The notes under the pieces are model-generated. The model was not told the origin of the DNA. It worked only from the letters and a program-made list of their open reading frames with translations, and did not search any database. A DNA stretch of 64,000 bases, taken from Rhizoclosmatium globosum. Its lineage: Eukaryota; Chytridiomycota; Chytridiomycetes; Chytridiales; Chytriomycetaceae. Both the position numbers and the translations under genes were made by a program. The stretch spans positions 372,001 to 436,000 of the forward strand of contig MCGO01000003.1 of the NCBI GenBank assembly GCA_002104985.1, written 5' to 3'. Positions within the stretch are counted from its first letter, which is position 1. Each line of letters starts with the position of its first letter. Positions 11,135 to 22,000 of the stretch are shown here, in pieces.

Positions 11135-11438
11135 AATTATTTCAGATTGGAAATCAAATTGAGTTGATGATGCAAGTTTCCGTCCGGGAACTGGTAGCTT
11201 TTATTGGAATTGGGGGCTGATTTGAAATCTGAAACACACACGTCATCAAACATTTCAAATGGATTTCAAAACAACAACTTTGCCACGTTAAATACAAATC
11301 AAATATCAAATATCATTATAGCGTACACACTTGATATGTATTCCCTCTTCCGTTGCTCAATAAATTACTTATAAAAAAGTGAGGAACGAACTCCCCAATA
11401 ATTAACGTCCCAGAAAAAGAATAGTTTTAAATATGTGC
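11135..11438. other. AT-rich spacer, no gene seen
   Basis: AT-rich sequence with short direct repeats (caaatatcaaatatc near 11297). It separates the 3' end of the double zinc-cluster gene at 11439 from the small frame ending at 10928. No coding frame, tRNA-like fold or repeat family recognised. Confidence 0.4.
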
Positions 11439-13183
11439 CTAATCATCAAGCAACGAGTTCACAGACATCACAGAGGATTTTGAAGTGCCAGAGGTAGTAG
11501 CGGTGGATGCCTCCTGATTCTGTGCCACCAAGTGTGGTGATGGCTGTATGTTATTCGGCGCTACATTCAAAGATACTCCTGCTATTCCACCGTGGACAGT
11601 CTGTGGCGGAATGTGTTGTTGACTGTGTGGAAATGCAGGGTATGAAGGCGAAGGGTTTGAAGGACTTTCTTGAATCGGAGGCGAGAAATACCGCGGCTGA
11701 TGTAAGTTTGAAAAAGGAGGATACGATGATGATGACGCGGGGGCGTTTGGTACTGAAGGGTTGGATGAATATTGTAGTGGTGCTAACGTTGGGTCAAATG
11801 GTGGATACGAAGATGTACGAGATGGCACCGCCATTTGATTGTATTGTTGGTTCTGTGGCATGATATTTGAGTGTTGGGGACCATGGTGAAAGTAAGGGGA
11901 ATTCCGATATGGACTTTGTGTGTGAGGTAACTGATCAATGTGGGAAGAAAATGTCTGCTGATTCGTAGCATGTGGATGGAGTTCGTTTGAAAAAACTCGT
12001 TGATTTTGTTGGGGATATTGTGTCAAAGGATGCGAAGGCAAAACATTGGTTGAATTTGTAGACGAAGTAATGGAGGAGTGTACAGAGCGGATAAATTGAT
12101 TTTCGGGCTGGACGTAAGGAGTAGACGACGAAAATATCCGTGGAGGCATGTATTCTTGTGAAAACATTGGTTGAGGGAGTATAGGGCTTGCTGAAGAGTA
12201 GGGCTGTTGTAGATTCAACTCCGATGATGAAGCGTTGGAGGCTTCATCATCATCAAAGTCATGCTGAGTTGATGATTCTGCCGCAGCCGCAAGGCGATTT
12301 TCCAAAACGAGTCTGGCCCGCCATTTTGCCAGGGCTTGCTTTTGCGGAGGTAGCAGATACTCACACTGCAGACCTCTTTGAGCACAATTGTTGCAGACTG
12401 GACGGTTGCGGTCGCATCTAATGAATTTCGAATTATTAGATTTTTTGATTCTGTAAGCTCCGACCACTCGGCGAGAGAAAAAATTGGGGGCCACACTGAC
12501 GTACTTTTTCTTTTGCTGGCGGCAACAATCACAAGGTAGAGGACGGCGAGTGAGTGCCGCGATTTCCGATTGATATTTTTGAGCAAGAGTAGTGAGATCC
12601 GCAAGGTGTGGGGGACTGTTTGTAGTCAGTGAATGGGGTTCGGCAGATAAAGAAGAAGCCTCCAGCTTAGTTTGGTCTCCCCGCATAGATTGGATACGGC
12701 GCACATAGCGTTTATCGGTGACAGCATAGACACAGGGAGTATTTGTTTCCAGACAGCGGTCACAGGCAGGTTTTGCAGTAGAGCACTTTTTACGTTGGGA
12801 GCGGCAGGCTTCGCAGGGAAGAGGACGGGGAACACGAGCGCGGCTAGATGAACCGAACGAAGACGAAGGGGAAGAAGCGGAAGTTGGATGCGGAGGCTGA
12901 GGCGGAAGGGCAGAAGGTCCTTGAACGGAGAGACCTCCACCACCGCTTCCACTACCACTCCCACCACCACCACCACCACCACCCACACTAACTGCGCCAG
13001 TCCCACCAAGTCTAAGCCGTGACTAAGGCTGAGAACCCTGTCCCGCTGTGCTGCCTCGGCGCCTTCGTAGTCATCGGTTTCCGACGGAGCCGAGTCGCAG
13101 TCGCCCGAGAGCCCAACAATCGCTGACGCCGCGTCGACCTCAGTGGCCCTCGATGTCCGTTGCGCTTCTGCTTTCGGCGGCAT
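11439..13183 (-). CDS. Double Zn2Cys6 protein with poly-Gly N-terminus (copy B')
   Basis: Two well-supported exons around an 87-nt phase-2 intron (12418-12504), inserted at exactly the same position in cluster 2 as in the copy at 5327-6585. Cluster 1: CEACRSQRKKC...CDRCLETNTPC; cluster 2: CDCCRQQKKKC...CNNCAQRGLQC. The helix LTTLAQKYQSEIAALTRRP precedes cluster 2 and ALAKWRARLVLEN follows it, as in copy B. A long Ser/Gln/Pro/His-rich tail ends SSVMSVNSLLDD. The N-terminus from ATG 13183 (MPPKAEAQ...) is in a different frame from the poly-glycine run encoded by a GGT repeat near 12960-12990, so slippage in that repeat, or an undetected intron, must join them. Confidence 0.82.
12955..12990 (-). 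repeat. GGT trinucleotide repeat coding for poly-glycine
   Basis: A run of about seven or more ccacca/GGT triplets next to further Gly/Ser codons at the start of the double zinc-cluster gene. Slippage here would explain why the N-terminal frame from 13183 does not match the downstream frame. Confidence 0.6.
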
Positions 13184-13993
13184 GCGGCGATCTTTCGAAC
13201 GGGCTTTTGTTCCGTCAAATTCAATCCTGAAAGGAAGATGGCCGTCGAAGCCAAAAATCTGTTCGACTCAAAAATTTAATAATCTGACAATTCACGAACA
13301 CTATTCAATTGATTATCTCATACCTGTTTGCTCTGTTCTCACATGGATTACCCCATCGTTATGACGCTTGTACGCTTGAAAGGTTTTGATGAAACCTGGT
13401 GTCTACAATATGGGGCTTGTCTTGCTGCAGATTTTACTTCATTCTAATTGTAAACCAAAGCATTTAAATAGCAATGGCAAAACTCTATCGAGTGGCTGGT
13501 TTTGAGTCATCGACTCTTTGATTGCGACACTTGAATGCGCATCTCCCAAACCCCGACCCTGTGATTATGAATCAAAGTTAAGCAACAAAGGACCAACTCA
13601 GCCCCGTCCTCTTCTTTCCTAAGAACTTGGTTACTTGTATAGTCACTCAGTAGGGGTCTTCACAAGGATTATAACCTCTCAAGCAAGGGTCGTTTAGTTG
13701 ATAAGTCATCACTTTGCCCGCGCCGGTCCTCTCCGCGCCTCCTCCCAAATGGAAAAAAAAAAATTCGATTCCAAACTGCAAAGGTACAAAATCTGATGCA
13801 ACTGTCGCCCATTCACAGCAAAAATTGATTTGCCGAAACTGCTCGTTAAGGAAATTCGTTAAACTGGAATGAATGGTCGAGATCATGCAACTTATAGATC
13901 CTTTGCTTCATATTTCATGATTCAACCATGTGGTAACATGGACTATGACTAAAAAAGTTCTCCAAAGAAATACCACGTAAAGAGTGTCTTTAT
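13184..13993. other. Intergenic, no gene recognised
   Basis: About 800 bases between two minus-strand zinc-cluster genes. The longest frame (13647-13886, minus) has no recognisable features. The part next to 13183 is GC-rich and probably holds the leader of the downstream gene; the rest is AT-rich. No tRNA or repeat family seen. Confidence 0.4.
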
Positions 13994-14446
13994 TTACAAC
14001 AATAGAGAATGAATTGACATGGGGGAATGCTGTTGACGCTGTGTTTGATTTGTATGTGATGAATCTGAAAAGGTTTTCATGCTTCCACTCCATTCATCCG
14101 CAGACGATTCAGACAAGCGATATATTGACGATGATGGTGTGAGTAGTACATTTGAATTTGGGATCTTGGCTTTAGGTTCCCGCTTCTTGTATGGCTTTCT
14201 TCCCAGAGGATATACGCAAGGTGTGCCCCTAGCAACACATTTTGAGCACGATGGCTTCTCTAATGTACATTTCTTGCGTTGGCTTCGACAGAATTCACAC
14301 GGGAGTGGTCGTTTTGGTTTTAAGGGGGCTGTTGATACGGTGGCGCTTGTAACTGTAGAATCAGAGGGTCCAACGAGGCTGGAAATACTGAAGCCGCTTA
14401 AGTGAGGAACATTCATGGTGAGATGCAGGGTGGTTTGATCAGTCAT
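13994..14446 (-). CDS. Small single Zn2Cys6 protein (E)
   Basis: Single exon of 150 residues from ATG 14446. The cluster is CEFCRSQRKKC...CSKCVARGTPC, with lead-in KRPLPC and a following basic segment GRKPYKKREPKAK that resembles copies A and A'. A short Ser-rich tail ends HSPMSIHSLLL, a variant of the shared terminal peptide. Intact, no introns. The compact layout (N-terminal 50 residues, cluster, basic arm, disordered linker, terminal peptide) is the minimal form of the family in this window. Likely a DNA-binding regulator without a ligand-binding or middle homology domain. Confidence 0.85.
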   Translation of the reverse strand: MTDQTTLHLTMNVPHLSGFSISSLVGPSDSTVTSATVSTAPLKPKRPLPCEFCRSQRKKCTLEKPSCSKCVARGTPCVYPLGRKPYKKREPKAKIPNSNVLLTPSSSIYRLSESSADEWSGSMKTFSDSSHTNQTQRQQHSPMSIHSLLL

Positions 14447-14680
14447 TTTTTTAAGAAGGGTTGTGGCGGTGCAGTGGTGGTGATTCGGGGAGTGTTTCGG
14501 GCAAAACTTGGTGTGACCTCCGACCCCAAATTATTTGAGGGGCAACATTACTCATCTTCAGTCAAACTTGATTTTAATGTTTGGCTATATTGGTTGAATC
14601 GTATTTGAGGCTTTTATTATACTCCTTCTGAGTTCTAAAAAAAGAATTTATAGAATTTTGTACTGCAGGGTTATTCATGG

Positions 14681-15258
14681 TCAGTCGATCAGTGCGCTGA
14701 CGCTCATCATGTTTTTGGAAGAATGTTGCATTAAACTTGAGGTGAGTTCTTCCATTGGACTGAAGCACCGGCGTAAGGTCATAGTACTGATAGCAGGTGA
14801 TTCAACTTTATCATCGAGAAGAGTTGGAGCCAGCATACTTTCTTCAGATGACTGGCGTCCCATTTCTATTTTATCATACGAAGAATATTGCGAGGTTGGA
14901 GAGAGAGGTGCCGCCGCATTTGAGTTGAGGGTGACGGTATTTGAATTGAGTTTTCGGCCACTTTACTAACATTACTAAACGATTTGCGAGCGGCTTCCTG
15001 TGCGAGCCGCTTTCGAGCCTTGGTCATATAGGGCTTTCGAGTGGTGGGATATTCACAAGGAGTACCACGGTGGAGACATCGGGCACAAGTGGGTCGAACT
15101 AGGTCGCACTTCTTTCGTTGTTGTCGACAGCAGAAACAGGGAAGTGGTCGTGGAACTTTGGAGCTGACTGGATCTTCCTCATCGGGTATTGACTTTGTCA
15201 GTCTTAGCAAGCTAGCGACAATGTCCATATCATGTGGGAAGGGGGAAAGCGAAGTCAT
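14681..15258 (-). CDS. Small single Zn2Cys6 protein (copy A'), one frame break
   Basis: Start taken as ATG 15258 (MTSLSPFPHDMD), which aligns with the start of the copy at 4036 (MASPSPNDMD). The cluster CFCCRQQRKKC...CARCLHRGTPC and the arm TRKPYMTKARKRLAQEA are nearly identical to copy A. Downstream, between about 14910 and 14985, the frame changes by one base: the other frame gives AAAPLSPTSQYSSYD, matching APLSPVSQ-like sequence of copy A, and runs to the terminal peptide NMMSVSALID at 14681. No splice sites explain the change. Single-base indel or recent pseudogenisation; conservation of the terminal peptide beyond the break argues for an assembly error. Confidence 0.72.
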
Positions 15259-15364
15259 TTCAAACAAGGATTTCAACGACAATTTTTTTCCTTTTGCCAA
15301 TCGGGGAAAATCGTCGATTCCAGCGCAAGTTGGATCGAGGAAGCACAGTGACTCATAACAGAAC

Positions 15365-17452
15365 TTAATTTATTGGAGGATTGTTCCAAAACTTTCTCCA
15401 GCGGCCTTCTGTTGGTGAACGCCATCTTAAATGTCCATTCACTTGCTCGCCAAGAAGCCCCATAAATACCCATGGATCTTGTTTAACAGAATGAGACAAA
15501 TCTGGGGATGAACTGTTTGTTGCTCCGATCGCCAGCACCTCCATCTCTAAAGTAACACTTTCAACATTAGCTCCCTTGATATTTGGGGGCTCATTGATTT
15601 CTATCACCATTCCTTCCACACAATTAACCATTGGAGTGATCATATTCTGCTTCGGTCGCTCTATTTGGTTCACATCCGCGTTTGAAAGAACAGCCTCTAA
15701 AAGCCGCAAAGAACGATGAATTTCCGCAAGTTTGGCCTTGATGTTCGTGCGTATGAAATCTTCCTTTCCATCGAGACAGTAGACCGTCCACCAATAAGGA
15801 AGAGAACGGCAGCTGAAAAACCATAGGACACAGGCGGCTTCGAATAATGAAAAGAATATGTGAACAACTTCTTTCCAAAATGCGGGAGTAACCAGCACTT
15901 TATCGCCGTGGATTTCTATAGCCCCTTCGTGGAATTGAGTTCGATCGAGAAGCGCTTGGTTGAGGTCCGCAATATCTAATGCAAATGAAACGCTTGTATT
16001 GAGGGCGGACAGAATCGTGTTCATGTTCTCAGGAGTCAGCAGATTTGATGTCAGCCTTAAATGTGCGGTGAGGTACAGTAACGGGCGGTTTAGACAGCAT
16101 ACAGCCGCCTTGGAAAACATGTTGAGGTTCATGAGTCCTGCTCGCTCACAGTGTCGCAAGTGTGCCTCAAAGTTAGACGTGGACATTAAGAACGATTTGG
16201 GTATCATTGCGAACCATAAATCCAGTTCGATTTTTAGCGCATGAAATGATGTGAATCCAATAAAGACAGGAATGATTCAGGTATTTCGGTCGTTTTAGAT
16301 GCAATCTTTCGATGATATCAAGCAGCGAGCATAGATAAAATACTGGAGACGTGGTCTCAGGTGTCAAGGGCAATGTGAACGAGTGGTTTCCAACATCAAA
16401 ATGTGGTGGCTTTACACCCTTTGATATCAAATAGTACGGCATAGCATTTTTTCCAATGCACATACGAAGGATTTTGTGGGAATAATTTAGAATCCAGAAT
16501 AGTCGTCGCCTTGAATCTTTTTCTTCGTCAGAGAGATTCCATGCAGCAAGCCAATCAGAATCATCAGGATCTTGGTCTAGCCGTAAAAACATTAGCATCC
16601 TTATTGCACTGTGGAATAGGGGTATTGCTATGACTGGTTGTCCACAAACTGGAAGGAAAAGGATCAGTATTTCTGTCTAAAAAGAGCAAGAGATTCTTAC
16701 ACATTGCAAACGTGGTTATAATGTGCAAAGCTTGTACACGTTTAAAAGTAGGGGACTCGTGTCGTAGTACTGCTTTTTTGGCTCGTTCATAGTACGAAAA
16801 GCAAACATCCTCTGATAGTCGAGGAAGTTGAAGATGGGCTGCAATCGCGCAATATGGCAATCTGTTCACAATGTTTCGTTGGTTTGGTGATTGATCCTGT
16901 TGAAAAACCTAGCACCAACCTAAGTTCTGGGGGCTCCCGAAAAAAGCTCTCAAGAATCCGCATAGGATCCATAATGCTATATGATGTCCTGAAGTGCAAA
17001 GGGTGCGATAATACAAAGGTTTGGAGTATCAGAAAGTCGGCCATTGTGGGCATAAGATCCAAATCCTCAACGACGCCATTGCTCTGTTCACAGAACTGTT
17101 CATCGATTGGAATCGAAAAGTCAGGTGTAAGAATGATCCGATCAATGATAGTCAGTCCGGCGAGATTTTGCTCCCTTGAGGGAGGCGGAGAAGCTCGTGT
17201 ACTTTGGCCACTGGTACCAACTGACGGCGAATTGCTGTAGGAGATATCTTCGGAGAGATTGTTTTCGGAGCACCTATATCCTCATATAAACATGAAATGT
17301 GTCTTGCGATGCACTTTTGACAAGGTGTTTGGTAGTCACACTAGTAAGGTATCAAAAGTGAGAAGCCCTAACTCCTGATAACCCTGACTTACTTTTTTCC
17401 TCAGCCGTCGGCAATTCTGACAAGGATTCGGTCGCACTCCTTTTGGTGCCAT
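15365..17452 (-). CDS. Fungal-specific Zn2Cys6 transcription factor with middle homology domain
   Basis: Exons by inspection: 17452-17393, 17340 to about 17274, about 17220-16921, 16861-16701, and 16648 to the end, with introns of 52-58 nt. The N-terminal cluster is CQNCRRLRKK then CDYQTPCQKCIARHISC, split by a phase-0 intron. Then comes a region typical of the fungal transcription factor domain: ILESFFREPPELRLPYCAIA, YYERAKKAVLRHESPTFKRV, and RRRLFWILNYSHKILRM. A one-base frame change near 16280 precedes HALKIELDLWFAMIPKSFL and the C-terminal part ending at 15365. This is the only gene of the block with the full Gal4-type layout, and it lacks the terminal MSVxSLL peptide. Target pathway not readable. 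Confidence 0.8.
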
Positions 17453-17565
17453 TGTTTTGTTACCAGAGAAGAAACCACAGAAGAATGACTTTCGCCACAA
17501 CAACAAAGAAATCACGTAAACATCCTCTCCTTTCTAACTCAACACTTTATTACTCATCTAACATA

Positions 17566-18773
17566 CTATTCTATTCTATCACTTGCACCAACGATCAAAA
17601 ATTGACTTCCAGCTGCAATCAGCAAAGCCTTTCGTGATTTTAACGGAACTAAACTTGGCGCGGTAACTACACTCTCCTCATGCTTCAATCCCAACTGTCC
17701 ATAACAATTATATCCCATCGAATAAAGGGTTCCGTCACAGATCGATAGGTATGTTTGATTTCCTGATGTCGAACATGCGATACCATTCGCCTTGGACGGT
17801 AAAGGAATCTGGATGAAAACATTGCTATGTTGAACTGTTAGTCCTAATCCGAGCTGGCCAGAATCTCCTCTTCCTGCAACATAAACATCCCCAACGTCAT
17901 CAAGAAGGACAGTGTGATGAAGCCCTCCCTTGATATCTACAACATTCTTTCCTCCCATAGCACATACTTCACGTAACTGCCAACTTGTCACTTCTTGACC
18001 CATGCCCAATTCTCCATATCCATTTCCTCCGCAAGCCAATAGACTAAACACGCCGTTACCATCTTTTCCTGTCACAAAGGTCGAAAATCCACATGCATAA
18101 ATCGAAGTTGGTCGAAATTGCGCAGGTAAAACAATTGGTATTCCGACACAATTCTCATTCAACTCTTTTCCATGGCAAGGACGGCCCAATTGTCCATGAC
18201 TGTTAATTCCCCAACCACGAACTGATCCATTCTCATATAACACAACGAAATGCGATTCCCCTGCAGAAAACGATACTGCTGCTAAATTTGATTCCAACAA
18301 AGACGGTGATTGCTGACGTTTCGTCTTTCCATCAAAATGTTCCTTTCCTGTCATATCTCTAAAGGAGCCCCACGCCCAAATTCTTCCCAACTGGTCAAGT
18401 ACCGCCGAGAAACACTCTCCACAACAAATATCCACTATAGATACGTTCTCCTGTGGAAACTCAATATATTGCGGCTTCCAATTCGTTGTATTGGTAAATC
18501 TTCCAATAAAATCACCCGCCCCCAACTTAGCACCTGGCCTTGTGCAGTCAGGGCGAGTACATGCATCCCACCACATGCGATTTTGACAATCTCAACCGGG
18601 GTATCACTCAAATGCTTCAACGCTACTAGTTTAAACTGATTCGTGCATGGAATTCCTCCATCGTCTTCGTTGTTGTAAATTCCTAATTGTCCATCATCGT
18701 TTTGTCCCACCGCGAAAAGCGTAACGTTTGATTCGAGTACGGGGCGACGTTTCTTTGGCAAACTAACAGGCAT
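17566..18773 (-). CDS. RCC1-repeat (beta-propeller) protein
   Basis: ATG 18773 (MPVSLPKKRR) to a stop at 17566, about 400 residues. Repeated RCC1 signatures are visible: VGQNDDGQLG, WGINSHGQLG, CGGNGYGELGMG, AGRGDSGQLGLG and MGYNCYGQLGL, each with an upstream hydrophobic strand such as VVDIKGGLHHTVLL. These form the blades of a seven-bladed propeller. The frame is broken once, in a run of five Cs at 18519-18523 (Gs on the coding strand); one extra base restores SWG to AGDFIG. It could be a chromatin GEF or one of many RCC1-like scaffold proteins; it has no other domain, and residues specific to Ran binding cannot be judged. Confidence 0.82.
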
Positions 18774-19090
18774 TGTGTTATATTTCAATAATTTGACGGA
18801 TTCTTCATACGATTCTGTACAGCTCTGTTAGAACAGAATTATATTCGAGTAACGAACGAACCTTGCGTGTACTTCAAAAACTCTACTGCCATCTCTGCCA
18901 TATTCATTTCGTGCGTATTTTCCAACAACGGTTCAGGAGTCTTTCTCTATTGCCGGGCTTTTGTACATGTTTCGCGACTGTCATTCTTGCTTTTCTTGAG
19001 AGCTCTTTCATTCCATGAACAGCTTCAACGGCTCTATTTAAGTGTGGGTACATTGCCATGTTTTCGGTGTGAAGTCGAGAAAGCCCGAGT
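18774..19090. other. Intergenic, nothing recognised
   Basis: About 300 bases between two genes on the minus strand. It probably holds the 3' UTR of the long Ser-rich gene and the promoter of the RCC1-repeat gene. No conserved frame or repeat seen. Confidence 0.4.
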
Positions 19091-22000
19091 TCATGTCATC
19101 CATCGTGACCTCAATATGATGTGCGATTTTGTATAACGACTGGTTTTCTTGTTGGAGGCGTGTAGCAAAGTCGAAAAGTCGGTGTCTGAGTAAGCTGATA
19201 GCAACGGCTTTTGTTGTGGGAATATGCGAGGTTCGGCGAGTTGTTGTCGTAATTTCTCTGCTCCAGAAACAGGTATTTTTGAGCTCGATAAGAATGGAGT
19301 CTGATAGTTTGTGGTAGTCGGTGGTTTCGTGATGGATATTGATGTATTAAGTCCTGGAATGCCGGTAAATGTAGTGCTTGAAACAAGCGGAATATTGAGA
19401 GTGGATAATGATGGAGATCTAGTTGGTATCTTTGAAGGACGTTCAATGAAAGCAAGACTTCCGACCAAATTCTGTTGCGGCGAAGTAGGACGACTGGACG
19501 AGGTTGTATTAATTTTCGCTTCTAGCGATTCGCGAATAACTGTTGAAGAGTCTTTCATGCATTTGTTTTGACCTCTACTGCTTGTTGGACGTATGGAATC
19601 ATTATTGCGTAATGAAACTTCTGAGCGATTTTGTTTAAATTGATGCATCATTGAAGAAGACATGTGCGCAGTGCGAGATGTAACGGAACTGGATCGACGA
19701 AGTTCATGATCTATATGCACTGATTCAAAGGAAGATTCGAGAATGGGGTCTGGCGACCCTTTAAATGACGGCGAGGCTGAGTGTTTTCCAATAGATTTAC
19801 GGCGTGTTGGCGTTGGCAAATGGGGCTGAGATGTTAAGTTCACGGAGTCACTGACAGATCTCGAGTCCATGGAGGTAATAGAATAATCCTCAACAGAGAG
19901 TGAAGGAATAAATACTGGCGGAGTAGAATAATTAGTAGTTTCCAATTTCGCAACGGACTGTGCTTTTGTTTTCAGAGCAACTCGGTTTTTTGAAGCCGAA
20001 AGATGAACAGACGACTGAGCTCGAGCAGATCCTGTCATCAATTTTCTGTTCATAAGGTCACCATCAGATCCTGTGGATGCAGTCGTTCTTCCGATGTGAT
20101 GCTGTGGCTGCTTGTTTCTGTTTTCATACTCTCAAGGCTCTTATCAGGAACGTCGGCAGAACAGCGTCCCGAAGTGGACTGCTAGTTAATGGTTTGAATG
20201 ATGGTTTGGGTGAAAGTCTGGGAGACTTTGATTTTAAAGTTTCCTCGGTTTTATGGTATATAGATTGTTCTGTAGAGATGCTTTGTTCGGATAGGAATGA
20301 CGCATTGGCTTTCAATTGAGGAGATGAAGGAGCTGAAATGTTTAGAGAACGGATGGATCTTGATTGTATCCCTCGCTAGGGTTGTTATACCCAGACTTGG
20401 AACTTCGAATAAACGCGGATCACAAGATGGTGGAAGATAAGAGCTACTGTTAGAAATGGAACTGCGTTTCGTTGATGTTTGCGAGCGATCTGCTTTGGAA
20501 TCAAATTTGTTGCAGGAGTAAATGAAACTGATCCAACAGAGCTCCTCGAATGTGTTCTTGAGTGTGCGTTAAAGCTTTGGAATGAATTGGTAGAACTAGA
20601 CTTTGGGAGGACAGTTTCACCATTTGTGAACTTCTCAAAAGGTTTCCTGACACACGTCCATCAATCCTACTACTTCCACTGAGTATAGAACCAACATTCG
20701 ATAACTGCTTCATTGAATGTTTTGCCTGCTCTGACAATAAACCACTGCTGATCTGTCAACCTGATTCTTGAAGGAAACATTCCACCGCCGATCCAAGTGA
20801 GCCACCAGAACTTACTCTCGACCGCACAGATACATTCGAGCTCGATGATTTCAAAACTGGTTTTGGAGGTAATGTAATACTCGTGCTTCCCAATTTCCGT
20901 GTCCCAGTTGGTTCGAGAAAATGACTGCCACGAAGCGAATTAACGCTTGAACATGATAAACCAAGCTTCCGTTTGAAGTGTCTGCGAAACTGGCGGACAA
21001 ATTGAATCTCCGGAACTAGCCCTTGAGTGCATCGACAATGACGACGCGGAACGAAGTATCGGTTTTGGTGGTAGCAAAATATTGGTGCTACCCAGTCTTC
21101 GCGAGTTATCCGCATGGAGGAGATGGCGCTTCGAAACGAGTCGCGGCTGGTGTTCAGTGAACTTGCAAGAGACTGCCGACGCGATTCTTCGAAATTTGAG
21201 ACTTTGGATTGTGATTTCCGCCATTGCTGTACATTATCATGGGGATCAAAGATTTGAGATTGCTGTGGGTGTGCAGAGTTGAAGGATGTGGTTGACGACG
21301 AAGTTGATATTTGTTTATTTGAGGGTTTTGTTGTTGAATGCCGTGCAGAGGTCCAAGACGTAGTATGTTGGCTTGATTTCAGTGATGTGGGTTGACTGGT
21401 TGGCAAGGGAGGAGGCTGGCATTTGTTTAATTGAGAGAGCGTTGGGCGAGAATAAGTTGGCTTTGGTGATAATTTGGGTGCAGTTCGTAGTGGTTTAATG
21501 CTTGACAAACTTTGGGTGCGTTTTTGTTGTTTCTGGCCAATGGATTCTTGACTCACACTTTCTTCGACAGCATCAAGCAGAACTGAATGCGTTTTCGACA
21601 GAAAAAAGTGCTGAGATGTGCTTGGTTTTTGTTCTACTTTTTGTTTAGATTCTTCGGGTTGAATTTGTTTGCTGGCAAGTTTTAACGCTATGAAGACCGG
21701 AATTTGAGTTTGCAGTTGAAGGTGTATTCTTTTGACTGGATTTTCTTTGATGATGCAACCAAGAAGCTGAACTATTGGCAGAATTCGGGATATCAGGTGT
21801 GCTCCGTCCTTTGAAGGCCGTGTCTGTGTAGCTTTGAGCACGAGAAAGTAGCACATTAGATTTAACGGTCAGATTTTGCTCGAGGGGTTTTTCATGGCGG
21901 CTTAGGGAAGCGTGGCTACTAAGTGGGCTTCTGGAGCGAGAACGAGAAGGTTGGCGATCTAAGGGATTGTGGTTTAGCAATTGAATGGCTAACCTATTCT

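Noticed and set aside
12418..12504. Apparent long spacer within the second zinc cluster of the 11439 gene
   Set aside because: It is an in-frame intron that happens to lack stops; the paralogue at 5327 has an intron at the same position.
14960..14975. TACTAAC-like branch-point motif suggesting a plus-strand intron
   Set aside because: It lies within the coding strand complement of copy A' with no matching donor and acceptor.
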